Assembly: GCA_030267565.1 (NCBI GenBank)
Contig: BRXU01000007.1
Coordinates: forward strand, 2,170,001-2,234,000
Source of the DNA: Pleodorina starrii
Taxonomy: Eukaryota; Chlorophyta; Chlorophyceae; Chlamydomonadales; Volvocaceae
Direction of reading: 5' to 3'
Length of the DNA stretch: 64,000 bases
The notes under the pieces were generated by a model that saw only the letters and a program-made list of their open reading frames with translations, searched no databases and was not told where the DNA came from. Position numbers and translations under genes: made by a program. Of the stretch, positions 12,801 through 22,627 are shown piece after piece (position 1 is the stretch's first letter; the number at the start of each line of letters is the position of its first letter).

Positions 12801-15800
12801 TCCCAGCTGTACCGCCAGCCATCGGCCAGGGTGCCGTAGTTACCGCCGCCCGTGGCGCCGTACTTGTCACGGAAGAACGTGCAAACACGGGTGTTGCAGT
12901 CGAAGTCCGCATAGACGTTTTGAAGCTCCGTAAAGGGCGCCAGAGCGCCCAACGACAACCCGGGCACGACGTTGTAGTTCTCAATCAGCGCGCCACACAA
13001 GGCAGAGTTGTAGCGCGTGGCTGCGAAATCATGGACGCATGCAGGATACGTGTATGGACATACACCAAGTTGGATAAATGGATCATATTCATACTCAATG
13101 CCACCCTAAGTTCGTACCCATTAGTTGATGCATCTACAACAGAGAGCAACCCTATGTCGGTCAGGTATGAATGCATGTATGGCTGGCCGCCCTGGATGAA
13201 TCATGGTGCGCATGTGAATAATATGCAAGTGTCAGCATACATCAGATGCACTGGCTGTATGTCCATTAATGCAACATCTCGTCACAACACGCACATAGTA
13301 ATCAAAACACACACCTCTTAGCAGTAGCGCAGGGCAGCAGGCACACACGCATATCACATAGCTATCTAGCTAGCTTCATACGCACCAGCCCGGAAGTACA
13401 TGCACGACCCTGGCACCGCCGTGAAAGGCGCCGGGGTCGTCTTGAGCCAGCCCGCCAAATTCATTCCCAGGCAGTCCCATCGGTCGACGCATCCGGTGGC
13501 AGGGCTTATGCTTGCGACAGCGTTGATGTCGTTGCCCGAGTGATCGACGTCCAGGAAGGGCCCCAGGTATCCGTCAAGGGAAGGGCAGGCTGCGTGCGTT
13601 TGCGGCGGGCCGACAGCATACGATACGTTAATGCGCGCACATGTACTTCTTACGAAAGTGGAAGACAACAACTAACTCACAAGTGCAATACTGCACAGCA
13701 AAAACGACGAATACGAGTTGTGACCTGCTGCTTGAAGTAGATATATATGAAGCCTGTCCCTGGCTGCTGCTGTGACGGACAGCTAACAACAATGCCGCGT
13801 AGCTATCTACGTAGGAAAATGTGTTCTAGCTCCATCCCGATTGCGGAGGAGATGCATTTGGTTCAGCAATCAAGGTAGTGATGAGGTTCTAACCAGCTCC
13901 CCACGCCGATTTGTTTATCTGGTATTTATCGGTCGGACCAGCAGCCCAACCCACGCACCTGGGGGCGGCGGTCTCGGCACCGGCGGCAACGGCGGCGACG
14001 CCGGCTGTAGTGCTTGGGCGGAGCAAAGGCTACTGGAGATGCTGTGCGACGCCTTTCTTAGGCTTTATGCTAGCCGCTTGTACGGCACCTGTAACCTCGG
14101 CGTTACATTCCCCCCCCTCTGAAGGGAACGTCCTCGGTCCTCACTGCGTCCTCGCAGTGTCTGTGCACAGTCCACTCCGCCTTTCACCACCTTTGCATGC
14201 CTGGGGTCTTAACCAGGTCTTCGGCATTGGGGTGGACAACTTCCCAAGTCAGGTCATGCCGCGGCATACATGCCTCTAGCCTTAATTTGCAAGGTTTTTG
14301 GGCGGGGCCCCAGCGCGAAGCGCCCAGGGGGGCCCCGCCCTGTAGGATTGCCCATGTCCGTGTCTGCGCTGTCTGATGTAAAAGGGCAAGTGCAGACTTT
14401 CGGCCAACGGAAAGACTCCATAAGTAAAATATTACGTTCTTTATTGCATGGTAAATTTATTATAGGATTCCAACATCGTATGAGTAAAAACTATTTTGGC
14501 AGTCTCCATCGACCGAGGCCGAGGTCAAACCAACACCTCTCGGCCTATAATTAATTCCAGAAGATTCATCGTTCCTTAAGGTGGGATTCTGACATGACGG
14601 CGTGAAATGAATCTTCGTTTCGGCAAGCAACCAACTATGTTTGCATTGCGAACATTCTTCCCGCGACCACACCACAGCAGCTCTGCTAGCCGGTCAGATC
14701 GTCTTGACGCATATTGCTATTATAAAGGTTGCAAGGTGCAAACCATGAGGGGCAAAATGCTGGTTGTTGGACGCCAAGCCGCCGATGCACGCACGAGCGA
14801 TGCGGCGGTCTTCGGCGGGCCGCCCAACAAGTCCAGTCGGCAACCTAGGGGACTTCTACAGTCCCTGTCCTAATGTTATAGTTGTCGAGCCTCCTCTACG
14901 ATACAGCGGATACCTCGGTAGCGAAGCCTGTGCACTCTCGTCGGCAACTGCACGTCGTCGCGACCCTCGCAAACAGTTCTGCTGCCCTTCTATTGGAAAG
15001 TCAGCCTGCGTGATATGTGAATGATACACTCCGTCCATGTCTATGTCATGTTACTTAAGCCAATGCGCTCGCAGGAAGAGTTGCACAGCGCAGTGCCGAG
15101 ACGGAGCGTGATGCTATACGTGGGGCGGATTGCTGAAGCTGCATGCATTTCGGATATAAAGCTCTGGCTGTCTAATAACAGCAGGACTGTCAGGACACTC
15201 TCACACTTGACACCCTCGCCGCCCTAGCACACAACTTAATAACCCGTACGGATTGAACGGGGCCCCGCCCTTTTTCCGGCTTCAAGGAAGCCGACACCAA
15301 CCCCTTGCCTGGAGTGGAAGCCTATCCGCGAGTACCAGGGATCGAACTGACGACCTCTGAGAGACTGTACGACAGTACTGGTCTCGATACCAATGTAGTG
15401 CTTGGGCGGAGCAAAGGCTACTCGAGATGCTGTGCGACGCCTTTCTTAGGCTTTATGCTAGCCGCTTGTACGGCACCTGTAACCTCGGCGTTACACCGGC
15501 GGCGGAGGATCCATGAGCTCTGTTATCCATGCATGCATCGGAAGAATAATACAATCAAGCTAATTATGCGCACGCACGCACAAAACACAATGAGCTGGTA
15601 TATATGTCCTCACCACTAATACACAGCCAGCAGGCCCTCACGAACGCGCAAGCAAGATTTAAGGGTGATGTACCGGAGAATGCGTGACCTAATGCTCGAA
15701 GGAGTATGTTATATCATGCCTTTGTTGAAAAGGACCGACCGGCCGGTGATGCCAGCTCAGGGCATATTCATGATATAGCCGGGATACTACAGAGTGAAAA

Positions 15801-18800
15801 CCCACGGTCAGCGGGCGGCGCAGCGTGCGGTCGCCTCACGCACCCGGCACGTAGATAGGAGTATACGCACGAGCCTTGGGAGGCGACGAGCGGGTAGGCA
15901 GCCGCCCGAACCTCGTACTTTCCGGATGTTGCGTTCTTGGTAATTGTGTTGCAAATACCCTTTGCATCTGCGGGTTAAAGCAGCAGAGATACAACCGCAG
16001 ATGCCACAGCGCCCGGTTTAAGCTTCCCTCCACATATGCAAAATGGATATTGAACGTCGTCTTCGGCGACTTAACATGGCACAGGGCCCCGTCGTGTGTA
16101 CTCGACAGATCTTATGTTATCTAGTGTGGGATAGTAGTGCAGAAGGGGTTGATCGGTTGAACATCTGTCGTGCCGCCAGGTCGTCAGGCACAGGCTACTA
16201 GCGAATGAAGGCGTCCCCGCGAATGCACCGCACGCACGCACACCGTCCGGCTTACAATCGGCCTCGACCATGGACAAGTTACACGCGTACTGCGCATCCT
16301 CGAGAGTCGCCTCCTGGTAGATGAGTTTTCCGGCTACGACGGCGGCGTTGGGGGTCGATACGAAGTCGGTCAGCTTGGGGCACTCTGAGGGCGTATGCAC
16401 ATACACAGTTACACACGGACAAACACGCGCGCGAGCGGGGCGGAGGGGGGCGTGAGTGGATGGGATTGGCACACTTTCGGGCGGCGGGTTCTATCTGTGG
16501 GACATAAAACCACATAAACACACATTTGTACATAACGGCGGGCGGGCGGGGCAAGCATGATCCCGCGGGACGCACAGCGGGGCAGCGTTGGATCGTGTGC
16601 AATGAGGCCCGGTAAAGCCCAGAACAAGAACAGGCATCAAATGAAGCGCACATATGTAGGATGCCTTTCCAGTCGACTCTCATCATGTACAACGACACGT
16701 GCACCTGACGGACGCGCAACCGGCGCTAACACTCATGGGCAGATTTTGTCTCTGCATGCTTTTCAGCAGCCAGTCGCATTACTACATTTCTACCACTACT
16801 GCATGTGTAGGAAAGTGCACCGTACTACTCCGACTCACGACTGACGATGGCCTCGCAGCCGAAGACGTCCCAGCTGTACCGCCAGCCATCGGCCAGGGTG
16901 CCGTAGTTACCGCCACCCGTGGCGCCGTACTTGTCACGGAAGAACGTGCAAACTCGGGTGTTGCAGTCGAAGTCCGCATAGACGTTTTGAAGCTCCGTAA
17001 AGGGCGCCAGAGCGCCCAACGACAACCCGGGCACGACGTTGTAGTTCTCAATCAGCGCGCCACACAAGGCAGAGTTGTAGCGCGTGGCTGCAAATAAAGG
17101 AGTCAGTCGGAGGATCGATGAATTAGCTTGTGTTGTATCCTGGGTGTATCACGAAAGTTGTCCTGTTCAGGCAACCTGTAGCAGTCTTAGTTGCTAAAGG
17201 CCACTCGAGTTGTTTGTACAGGTGTAGCTTAGGCTCTTATAGCCTAGCACCGCACTGTCGTACGGCTGCTACACTCTCCCCCCTTTGAAGGGAGACCGTC
17301 CCGGCTCCCGTGTTATTGGGTTCCGAGCCTGTGTGCTCACCATTACCTACCCCTACCATGCTCCTCAGAGAACCTGAGGTATGGTCCTAGAGCGTCTCTG
17401 GACTCCTACAGATAGCCCTTTCGGTTCGGAGTTTTTCGAGCACAAGCCTGTTTTATTCGGACTGCTTGTGTGGAGGTCTGAAGTTGGGCGGGCCCACTAG
17501 CCCAGGGGCCAGTGCGGGCCGCGAGATTCGAACTGGAGACCCCAGTGGGTCGGATCACTGCCGGTGGTACTTACGTTTCGCACCAGCCGCGATATTTGTG
17601 CTCACACTGCACACTCTGTCAGCGGCACACCGGTCGTTACCGATTTATACCAGGCATAGGTAGGTCGTGACTATCTCTGGCACAGTTCGAAATGATTTCA
17701 CAGTCCGTACCTTGACGGCTCTGTGAGAATGATATGTGAGCTCTGTGAGACTCGATCTTCAGACCTCAGGAATTTATTCCAGATGCTCGATACCAATGTA
17801 GCAGTCTTAGTTGCTAAAGGCCACTCGAGTTGTATGTACAGGTGTAGCTTAGGCTCTTATAGCCTAGCACCGCACTGTCGTACGGCTGCTACACAACCCC
17901 GGCTGGGTACCTATTACTGATAGGTCATGGTACAACAGGTAGCTTGGACCAAATATCACCACCTTCGTGCTAGATGTGCAAATCGCTGCGGAACGAAGAC
18001 CAGCCATGACCAGACAAGCCGGTCCCCTTACTGGCCCACCATACATACATGCATACGCGCCCCGCCGGACACAACGGCTGCGCCAAAGGTCAGCAGTCGT
18101 CCCAATTTCGGAGCACCGGACCGGACCGGATGACCCTCCGCACCGGTGTCTCCAGACGGCACACTGCTGCTGTTCATGCACGGGCTGCTGTAGGTAGGTA
18201 CAAGTGCTTGCCCTTTCCTCTTGACGGAAGGTGCGCAGGGTTGATCGGGCTGTATGTCCAGATTGCCTCAACCATAAGCGAACGCACACTACCATGCAAG
18301 GAACGGAGCAAAGCAGGGTGTGCGGTCAACCCTTCTACCCGCTGGCAGACACGCAAGCGAGCAAGCAAGACGCGGCCAGCAGCTCACCGTCCCTCAGGTA
18401 CATGCACTTCTCGGGCGCCGGCTGGAAGCCCCCAGGCCTCGTCTTGAGCCAGCCGGTGTTGTCCATTCCCAGGCAGTCCAGGCGCGTGATGCAGTCGGAA
18501 GCTGCGTCTCGGCTCGGTGCGGCGTAGATGTTATCCCCGGGATGATCCACGCCCGTGTAGGGGCCCTTGAAACCGTCCAGCGCAGGGCAAACTGTGTGCA
18601 GGATGGGGCGCACCGAGGCGGCGGCAGCGGCAGGTGCCGTGGATCAGGAGAAACGTGGGATAACGTTGCTTCTTCTTTGGATACCGGAGGCAAGGTCGGG
18701 GGTCGTCATTTCAAGACGACGGGCGGCGGCGGCATAAAACCGGATTTTACGATCAGGTCGGGTGATGACTACGCATGATCACATATTCGGGCGGTGGGGT

Positions 18801-20885
18801 ACAAGCACGTACGAGTCACATTTTATTCGAGCTAAAGTCTCCGGTTTATGACGGCGTAACTAAAGAACGCACGTGTGTTATGCACGCTGACGATGCGAAG
18901 GGTGGATCAGCAACTTATTTGCGCGCCAAGTATTACAAGTACGACAGCGCATTGCACGCGCCTCGCTCTGTCCATTGCAACTAGCTGCTGTTGGACCGAA
19001 CCACGTGAGTGATGACAAGGCGGCCCATCCACGCACCTCCTGGCGGAGGCGGCGATGGCGGCATGGGAGGCATCGGAGGCCGCCGCGGCGGAATAGGAGG
19101 CGGCATCGGGGACGGCGGCGGCGTGACGTACCCTGCACACATATAAAAGCACGTCACAACAAGTGTATGTCCCTACGGAAATACGCTGCTGGATGATCGA
19201 TCCATCCGTCAAACGTGAAACGCAAGAGCGAGTAATTACCGTCAGCGCGGCTGGTTGCTGTCGTCAATCATATTCCCGTTGTTGTTCGTCAGTTTTCATT
19301 TCAGCACCATACGCAAAATCACGCAGACAAACGCGCCCACGACGTGCGCGAAAACGCACGCACACACGCACGAACGCACCCACGCACCCGGCAACTTCTG
19401 GTAGAAGCATGACATCGTCGTGGATTGCCGTACAGGGAAGGCCTTGCTCTTGAGCAGGCCCCCATGGGTGAAGGCCTTGCAAGCGGGGTCGGCGTTGCAC
19501 GTCCTGTAAACGGTGACGATGTTGGTGCCGGGGGGCTGCTGGCTTATGTCGTCGCCATCGTGATCCACAAAGGGCGTCGCCACGTATCCGTCGAGCCTGG
19601 CGCAGCCTGTACGTTCGCACACACGCACACACATGCACACATGCACATACACGCACGCACGTGATGAGAACATCTACATAATTCCACCCATGAACTATCG
19701 CCGCGTGCAGTACTACTGCTGCGCGCACAAGTGCGTGGCAGTGCACCGGCAGTAGAGTCCTCTCCTGCCGCAACTAATGCTCGCCCGTGGTTGACGTCCT
19801 TGCTGCTGCCCAGTGCGCGCCCCGCAGTGTTTGTAACCCGCCCTCCCCGACGCACTCCGTGTGCGCGTCCGCGCGTTTACAGTCCCGTCCACCCACGGCG
19901 TGCACGGCCGTGCAGTTACGCATGCGCGCCGCACATTGATTGTATCTCTCGCTGCTTGGTCTGTTCTTCGCCAACACGCCAAGTCCTATTGATATTTGAC
20001 GCTTGTCTACGCACTCACGCACCCACCTTGGACCACCGAGTCACACTTGTAAGCCATCCAGCTGGGACGGAGCTCCGTCGGCATCAGGCCCAACAGGTTC
20101 GAGTTGACTGCATAGTAGCGGGTGCGGTACCACTGGCAGAGCTTGGTGCCGCAATCGAAGGCTTCGAAGAGGGCCTTGAGATCTTGGTACGGGTCCATCT
20201 TGCCGTACGACGTACCGGGTACGATGCCGTAAGCCTCTAGCATGGTGCCACATACGTCGAGTTAAATATGGACACTGCACATCCAAGCAACGCGCGTATC
20301 GGGATGTGTAACAGTTAGACCCTTAGATAGCTGTTTCTTATTGGGTAGCTTTATAGTTATTATATTGAAGGATTATTACGTACACTGTGCGAGGAAAGGC
20401 AGGTGACCGTGCGCCAGGGCCACGAACTGATGAGCTATTATTACTCGCTCGGACCGTCGGCGGTTATTATTAGCTTTGGGCTGGAGGTAAAATGTACCCA
20501 TATGTATGTACATATGTATGCACATATGTATGTATGCACATATGTATGTAAGACCTAAGAGCACTCACGGATATCTCAATATATCTCAATAACTCCGTCA
20601 GGTACATACACCCACTACCCACTACCTACTACCCACTACACACTGCGCGCGGTACGTGGGAAATTACGTATACACTGCCGTACCCACCGTTCCGAAGGTA
20701 CATGCACGTCGACCTCTCCGCCTGCAGCGGGTGCGTCTTGTTTTTCAACTTGTAGAGATTGTTGAATCCCAGGCAGTTGAAGTTGTCCGTGCAGTCAGTT
20801 GCCGGGTAAGCGCTGTCTCGGACATCGTCACCTGGGTGGTTCTGGTCCTCGAAGGGACCAAGGTACCCGTCCACAGGCCCGCAGG
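5714..20885 (-). CDS. Modular secreted matrix-type protein: four PAN-like modules plus Pro-rich stalk (5' incomplete)
   Basis: Exons on the minus strand, in translation order: 20885-20688, 20236-20027, 19606-19388, 19132-19037, 18591-18388, 17087-16839, 16384-16256, 15967-15851, a linker at 14012-13959, 13589-13386, 13020-12772, 12332-12114, 11692-11633, 11242-11039, 10652-10404, 9892-9674, 9266-9120, 8985-8900, 8619-7213, 6861-6751, 6376-6215 and 5959-5714 (stop TAG). Phases join throughout, giving at least 1,678 codons. One in-frame TGA at 7543 interrupts it. Domains are PAN-like A, a 4-Cys middle domain, PAN-like B and a Pro-rich linker, four times, then a globular part, a Ser-Pro-rich stalk and a C-terminal domain. 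A cell-wall or extracellular-matrix role is inferred from the hydroxyproline-rich-glycoprotein style. No first exon or signal peptide was found upstream of 20885. It may be a damaged allele. Confidence 0.75.
7213..8619 (-). other. Large exon with globular domain and Pro-rich (SPPP) stalk
   Basis: This 1,407-bp phase-0 exon first encodes about 120 aa with [20 protein letters not shown] and [14 protein letters not shown]. About 345 aa rich in PPSP, SPPP and LPPSP repeats follow, broken once by [15 protein letters not shown]. Such Ser-Pro arrays are the hydroxyproline-rich stalks of volvocine cell-wall and matrix proteins. The codons leave the plus strand very G-rich. A single in-frame TGA lies at 7545-7543. 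The 3' splice site after the sequence encoding TSASSD is GTGAGT. Confidence 0.8.
7543..7545 (-). other. In-frame TGA inside the Pro-rich stalk
   Basis: The stalk reads PTPPLP, then TGA, then PVPPSPQPQ in the same frame, with open Pro-rich sequence on both sides. CGA to TGA would be a single CpG transition. Translation stopping here would lose about 110 residues of stalk and the C-terminal domain. A sequencing error or a tiny unrecognised intron are alternatives. Confidence 0.8.
9120..11242 (-). other. Module 4 (PAN-A, middle, PAN-B, linker)
   Basis: PAN-A is at 11242-11039 ([26 protein letters not shown]). The middle domain is at 10652-10404 ([26 protein letters not shown]). PAN-B is at 9892-9674 ([26 protein letters not shown]). 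The linker is at 9266-9120 ([11 protein letters not shown] and LPPLPPG). The first three are phase 1 at both ends, and each domain has four Cys. The linker exon runs on into a new globular segment. Its end at 9120 uses a GTGGGG donor: the nearer GTAAGT at 9123 would break the frame into the exon at 8985-8900. Confidence 0.75.
9230..13960 (-). repeat. Tandem duplication of about 2.4 kb (modules 3 and 4)
   Basis: The segment from about 9230 to 11640 is repeated at about 11640 to 13960, including introns. The corresponding exons are offset by 2347, 2368, 2440 and 2426 bp. Intron sequence is nearly as similar as exon sequence, which points to a recent event. Small indels explain the varying offsets. 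Confidence 0.9.
11633..13589 (-). other. Module 3 (PAN-A, middle, PAN-B, linker)
   Basis: Exons are 13589-13386, 13020-12772, 12332-12114 and 11692-11633. The three domain exons have exactly the same lengths (204, 249, 219 bp) and almost the same residues as module 4, differing by about one residue each. The linker encodes [19 protein letters not shown]. All four exons are phase 1 to phase 1, so the module can be added or removed without disturbing the frame. Confidence 0.8.
14006..15495 (-). mobile_element. TRIM-like LTR element 1, inserted in a linker exon
   Basis: Two 102-bp direct repeats (14006-14107 and 15394-15495) begin TGTA and end TACA. They are flanked by the 5-bp duplication CCGGC (14001-14005 and 15496-15500). 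On the minus strand the first repeat is followed by TTGGTATCGAGACC, like an initiator-Met-tRNA primer binding site. The last is preceded by the polypurine run GAGGGGGGGGAA. No gag or pol is present, so it is non-autonomous. Without the nested 1,013-bp element it is about 477 bp. It interrupts the Pro-rich linker exon of module 2. Confidence 0.85.
14295..15307 (+). mobile_element. Helitron2/Helentron-like element, copy 2, nested in TRIM 1
   Basis: This 1,013-bp copy shares both termini with copy 1: TTTTTGGGCGGGGCCCC on the left, and GGGGCCCCGCCC, hairpin, CCCCTTG on the right. No target-site duplication is seen. Compared with it, copy 1 lacks about 350 bp of interior (roughly 14360-14700 here), so copy 1 is an internal deletion derivative. 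It encodes nothing recognisable. Confidence 0.65.
17177..17893 (-). mobile_element. TRIM-like LTR element 2, in an intron
   Basis: Two near-identical 97-bp direct repeats (17177-17273 and 17797-17893) begin TGTAGCAG and end CTGCTACA. They are flanked by the 5-bp duplication CAACC (17172-17176 and 17894-17898). On the minus strand a TTGGTATCGAGC primer-site-like sequence follows the first repeat, and the polypurine run AAAGGGGGGAGAG precedes the last. The 523-bp interior has no coding potential. It belongs to the same family as the element at 14006-15495, judging by primer site, polypurine tract and layout. Confidence 0.88.
19037..20885 (-). other. Module 1 (most diverged)
   Basis: PAN-A is at 20885-20688 ([30 protein letters not shown]). 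The middle domain is at 20236-20027 ([30 protein letters not shown]). PAN-B is at 19606-19388 ([34 protein letters not shown]). The linker is at 19132-19037 ([12 protein letters not shown] and [14 protein letters not shown]). All are phase 1 to phase 1. The middle exon seems shortened by about 40 bp at its 5' side compared with the other modules. It is the oldest copy by residue divergence. Confidence 0.75.
20502..20550. repeat. TATGTATG/CACATATG short tandem repeat
   Basis: Alternating TATGTATG and CACATATG units, intronic in the modular gene. Confidence 0.8.
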
Positions 20886-21259
20886 CTGCACAATAAGCAT
20901 ACGTGCACACATAGCTAGTTACATGGCATATCTCAGCACTGTTAACAAGCAAAGGGCGAAGGAAGCGGGATCCTACGTATGTAGTGCGTGCGTGAGGCAC
21001 GCAGCGCGTGGATGCTATGGGATTAGTGTTGTGACAGACAGCGTGCGGCACAAAGCACCATGCGTGACTTTATGGCAATTGCTACCGTGCTGATGACACA
21101 CAGGCTGTCTTCACGGTACGGGGGGGAGGCCCAAGGTGGGCGCAGCGGATGGACCAGCAGAAGGCAACGAGTGAATGCGAGGTCGGTCGCCCCGGCCATT
21201 CACAACAACTGAGGCTCATTCAGACCCGTAAATCAAGTAATAAATTTTTTTAAACCTGT

Positions 21260-21640
21260 GGACGAACAACGTCTCCTGCCTGTCGAAACTACCGTCGCCA
21301 TTCAAGTAAGCATGCGAACTTGGGCGCACCTTCCACTTGCGCCGCTGCTGATACGAACCGCAATAGGAGTACAAGTACACCGCCTGCTCCAACAACGCTG
21401 CAACCGCAGTCTCCAGGGCTTCGGACGCCCTTCCGTCTGTTGTTCTGCTGGCCCATCGTTCGGGCCGGCTGCTGAGCGAGCGCTGAACTCAGCTTGCGAT
21501 GTCAAAATATTTTATGAAATTATGTATTCAGAAGTTAAGGGTTTTGTGACGAAAAGGCCTCGCACTAGGAGCCTGCCTGGCGTTTTCGGAAACGAAACTC
21601 CTGCCGGCACAACTCTTCTGGCGCGGAGTAAGGATAGTTT
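21260..21640 (-). repeat. Dispersed repeat, partner of 2936-3290
   Basis: It matches the 2936-3290 block. On the minus strand one frame reads LETAVAALLEQAVYLYSYCG, then QQRRKWKVRP, and ends SFDRQE. It lies about 375 bp upstream of the first mapped exon of the modular gene, in the same relation that the other copy has to the orphan exon. It could ther­efore be a 5' exon of that gene family or a transposase remnant. I could not join it to the 20885 exon. Confidence 0.55.
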
Positions 21641-22627
21641 CAAATTAATAATGTACGCCTTTTATAGATTTCCCATTTGAAGTAAGTTCCACTAAGACGT
21701 ACGTCCTCGCAGAAGTGGTCTCGGCGCGGTCAGTACCTGCCGTACCATGCGACCGAGCGTTCAACCTATCTGACAGTGGTGCTTTCAAGGCAGCTTATAA
21801 CTTTATGGCGAAATTTAAAACTTTGAGGTTAGATGTTGTAGTCAGCGGGTTTGGGTTTTTATCTGCACCGATACGGTCACTTGTAAGTACGTACGAATGT
21901 TGAGTAATATGGCATATTGCACACGGCACAGCTTGGACGGTGGTTCATAGTTAACAAAACCCGTTGATTGATGAAAGCGTGGCTGCTGCGGGGTGTCCCC
22001 GTTCAATGCGCCTACGCGCGCGCTAACATGCTTCTTCGCTGTGCCTACTTCGCTGTTTCAACGTAGGAGTTGAGACCTCTTCATTATCCTAGCGTTTGCT
22101 CAATGCGAAATCTTTCTGATGATTTCAGTGGGTTTATCTTGCGGCCTTCAGTTGCAAGCGCGTTACATTCGCATTGTACGTCGCTCGGTTCCGTAGTAAG
22201 TGTGACAACAGTTCCGTACGAAGTGTGAATTAGTTCCGTATCAAATTCCGTATCACTTGCGGCTGCCTTGCCCGGGAACGCTCCCGCAAGTCAAGCCGAC
22301 AATAAATTCTTCTGAATGAAAAGGACTAAACGGGATCGGTCACTCGCTTTGTAGCAACGCGGCTGCCCGCCATTTATGTAATTCACGACAGCGTGCGTCG
22401 CAACAACAGGGAATGACAAAGCTTACTTATAAAATTGTTCCCAATATTGTAAGTCGCAACATCAAAGGGTACATCATCGGCACATACAGTTCTCGCTGAA
22501 CTTTGGCAATGGCTACTGCCACAAGGTTCGCATCCAGTGGCATGTCGGATCCGAGTTCATTATAAATGCTTATGCGCAATTATAGTCGTTATATCCCAAT
22601 ACCGCCCCTGACCGCCAACTATCATGA
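21641..22627. other. No recognisable gene
   Basis: Relatively AT-rich intergenic sequence. Short repeats of the type GTTCCGTA(C/T) occur near 22190-22250. I found no supported ORF, RNA gene or element border. Confidence 0.5.

Larger units (their letters stand above)
13959..18591 (-). other. Module 2, enlarged by transposable elements
   Basis: PAN-A is at 18591-18388 ([31 protein letters not shown]). The middle domain is at 17087-16839 (249 bp, identical layout to modules 3 and 4). PAN-B is split in two, 16384-16256 and 15967-15851, by a phase-1 intron that the other modules lack. The linker originally ran from about 15515 to 13959 without the insertion and reads [20 protein letters not shown] across the excised TRIM at 14006-15495. 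In the interrupted state the only in-frame acceptor I see lies just inside the TRIM terminal repeat at about 14013. A second TRIM occupies the intron between PAN-A and the middle domain. Confidence 0.7.

Noticed and set aside
15309..15393. tRNA gene or tRNA-derived SINE, suggested by a GTTCGATCC-type B box on the minus strand (a similar box lies at about 17525)
   Set aside because: Both boxes lie inside elements with paired terminal repeats, primer site, polypurine tract and 5-bp target duplications. An LTR-type element explains them better, and no full cloverleaf can be drawn.
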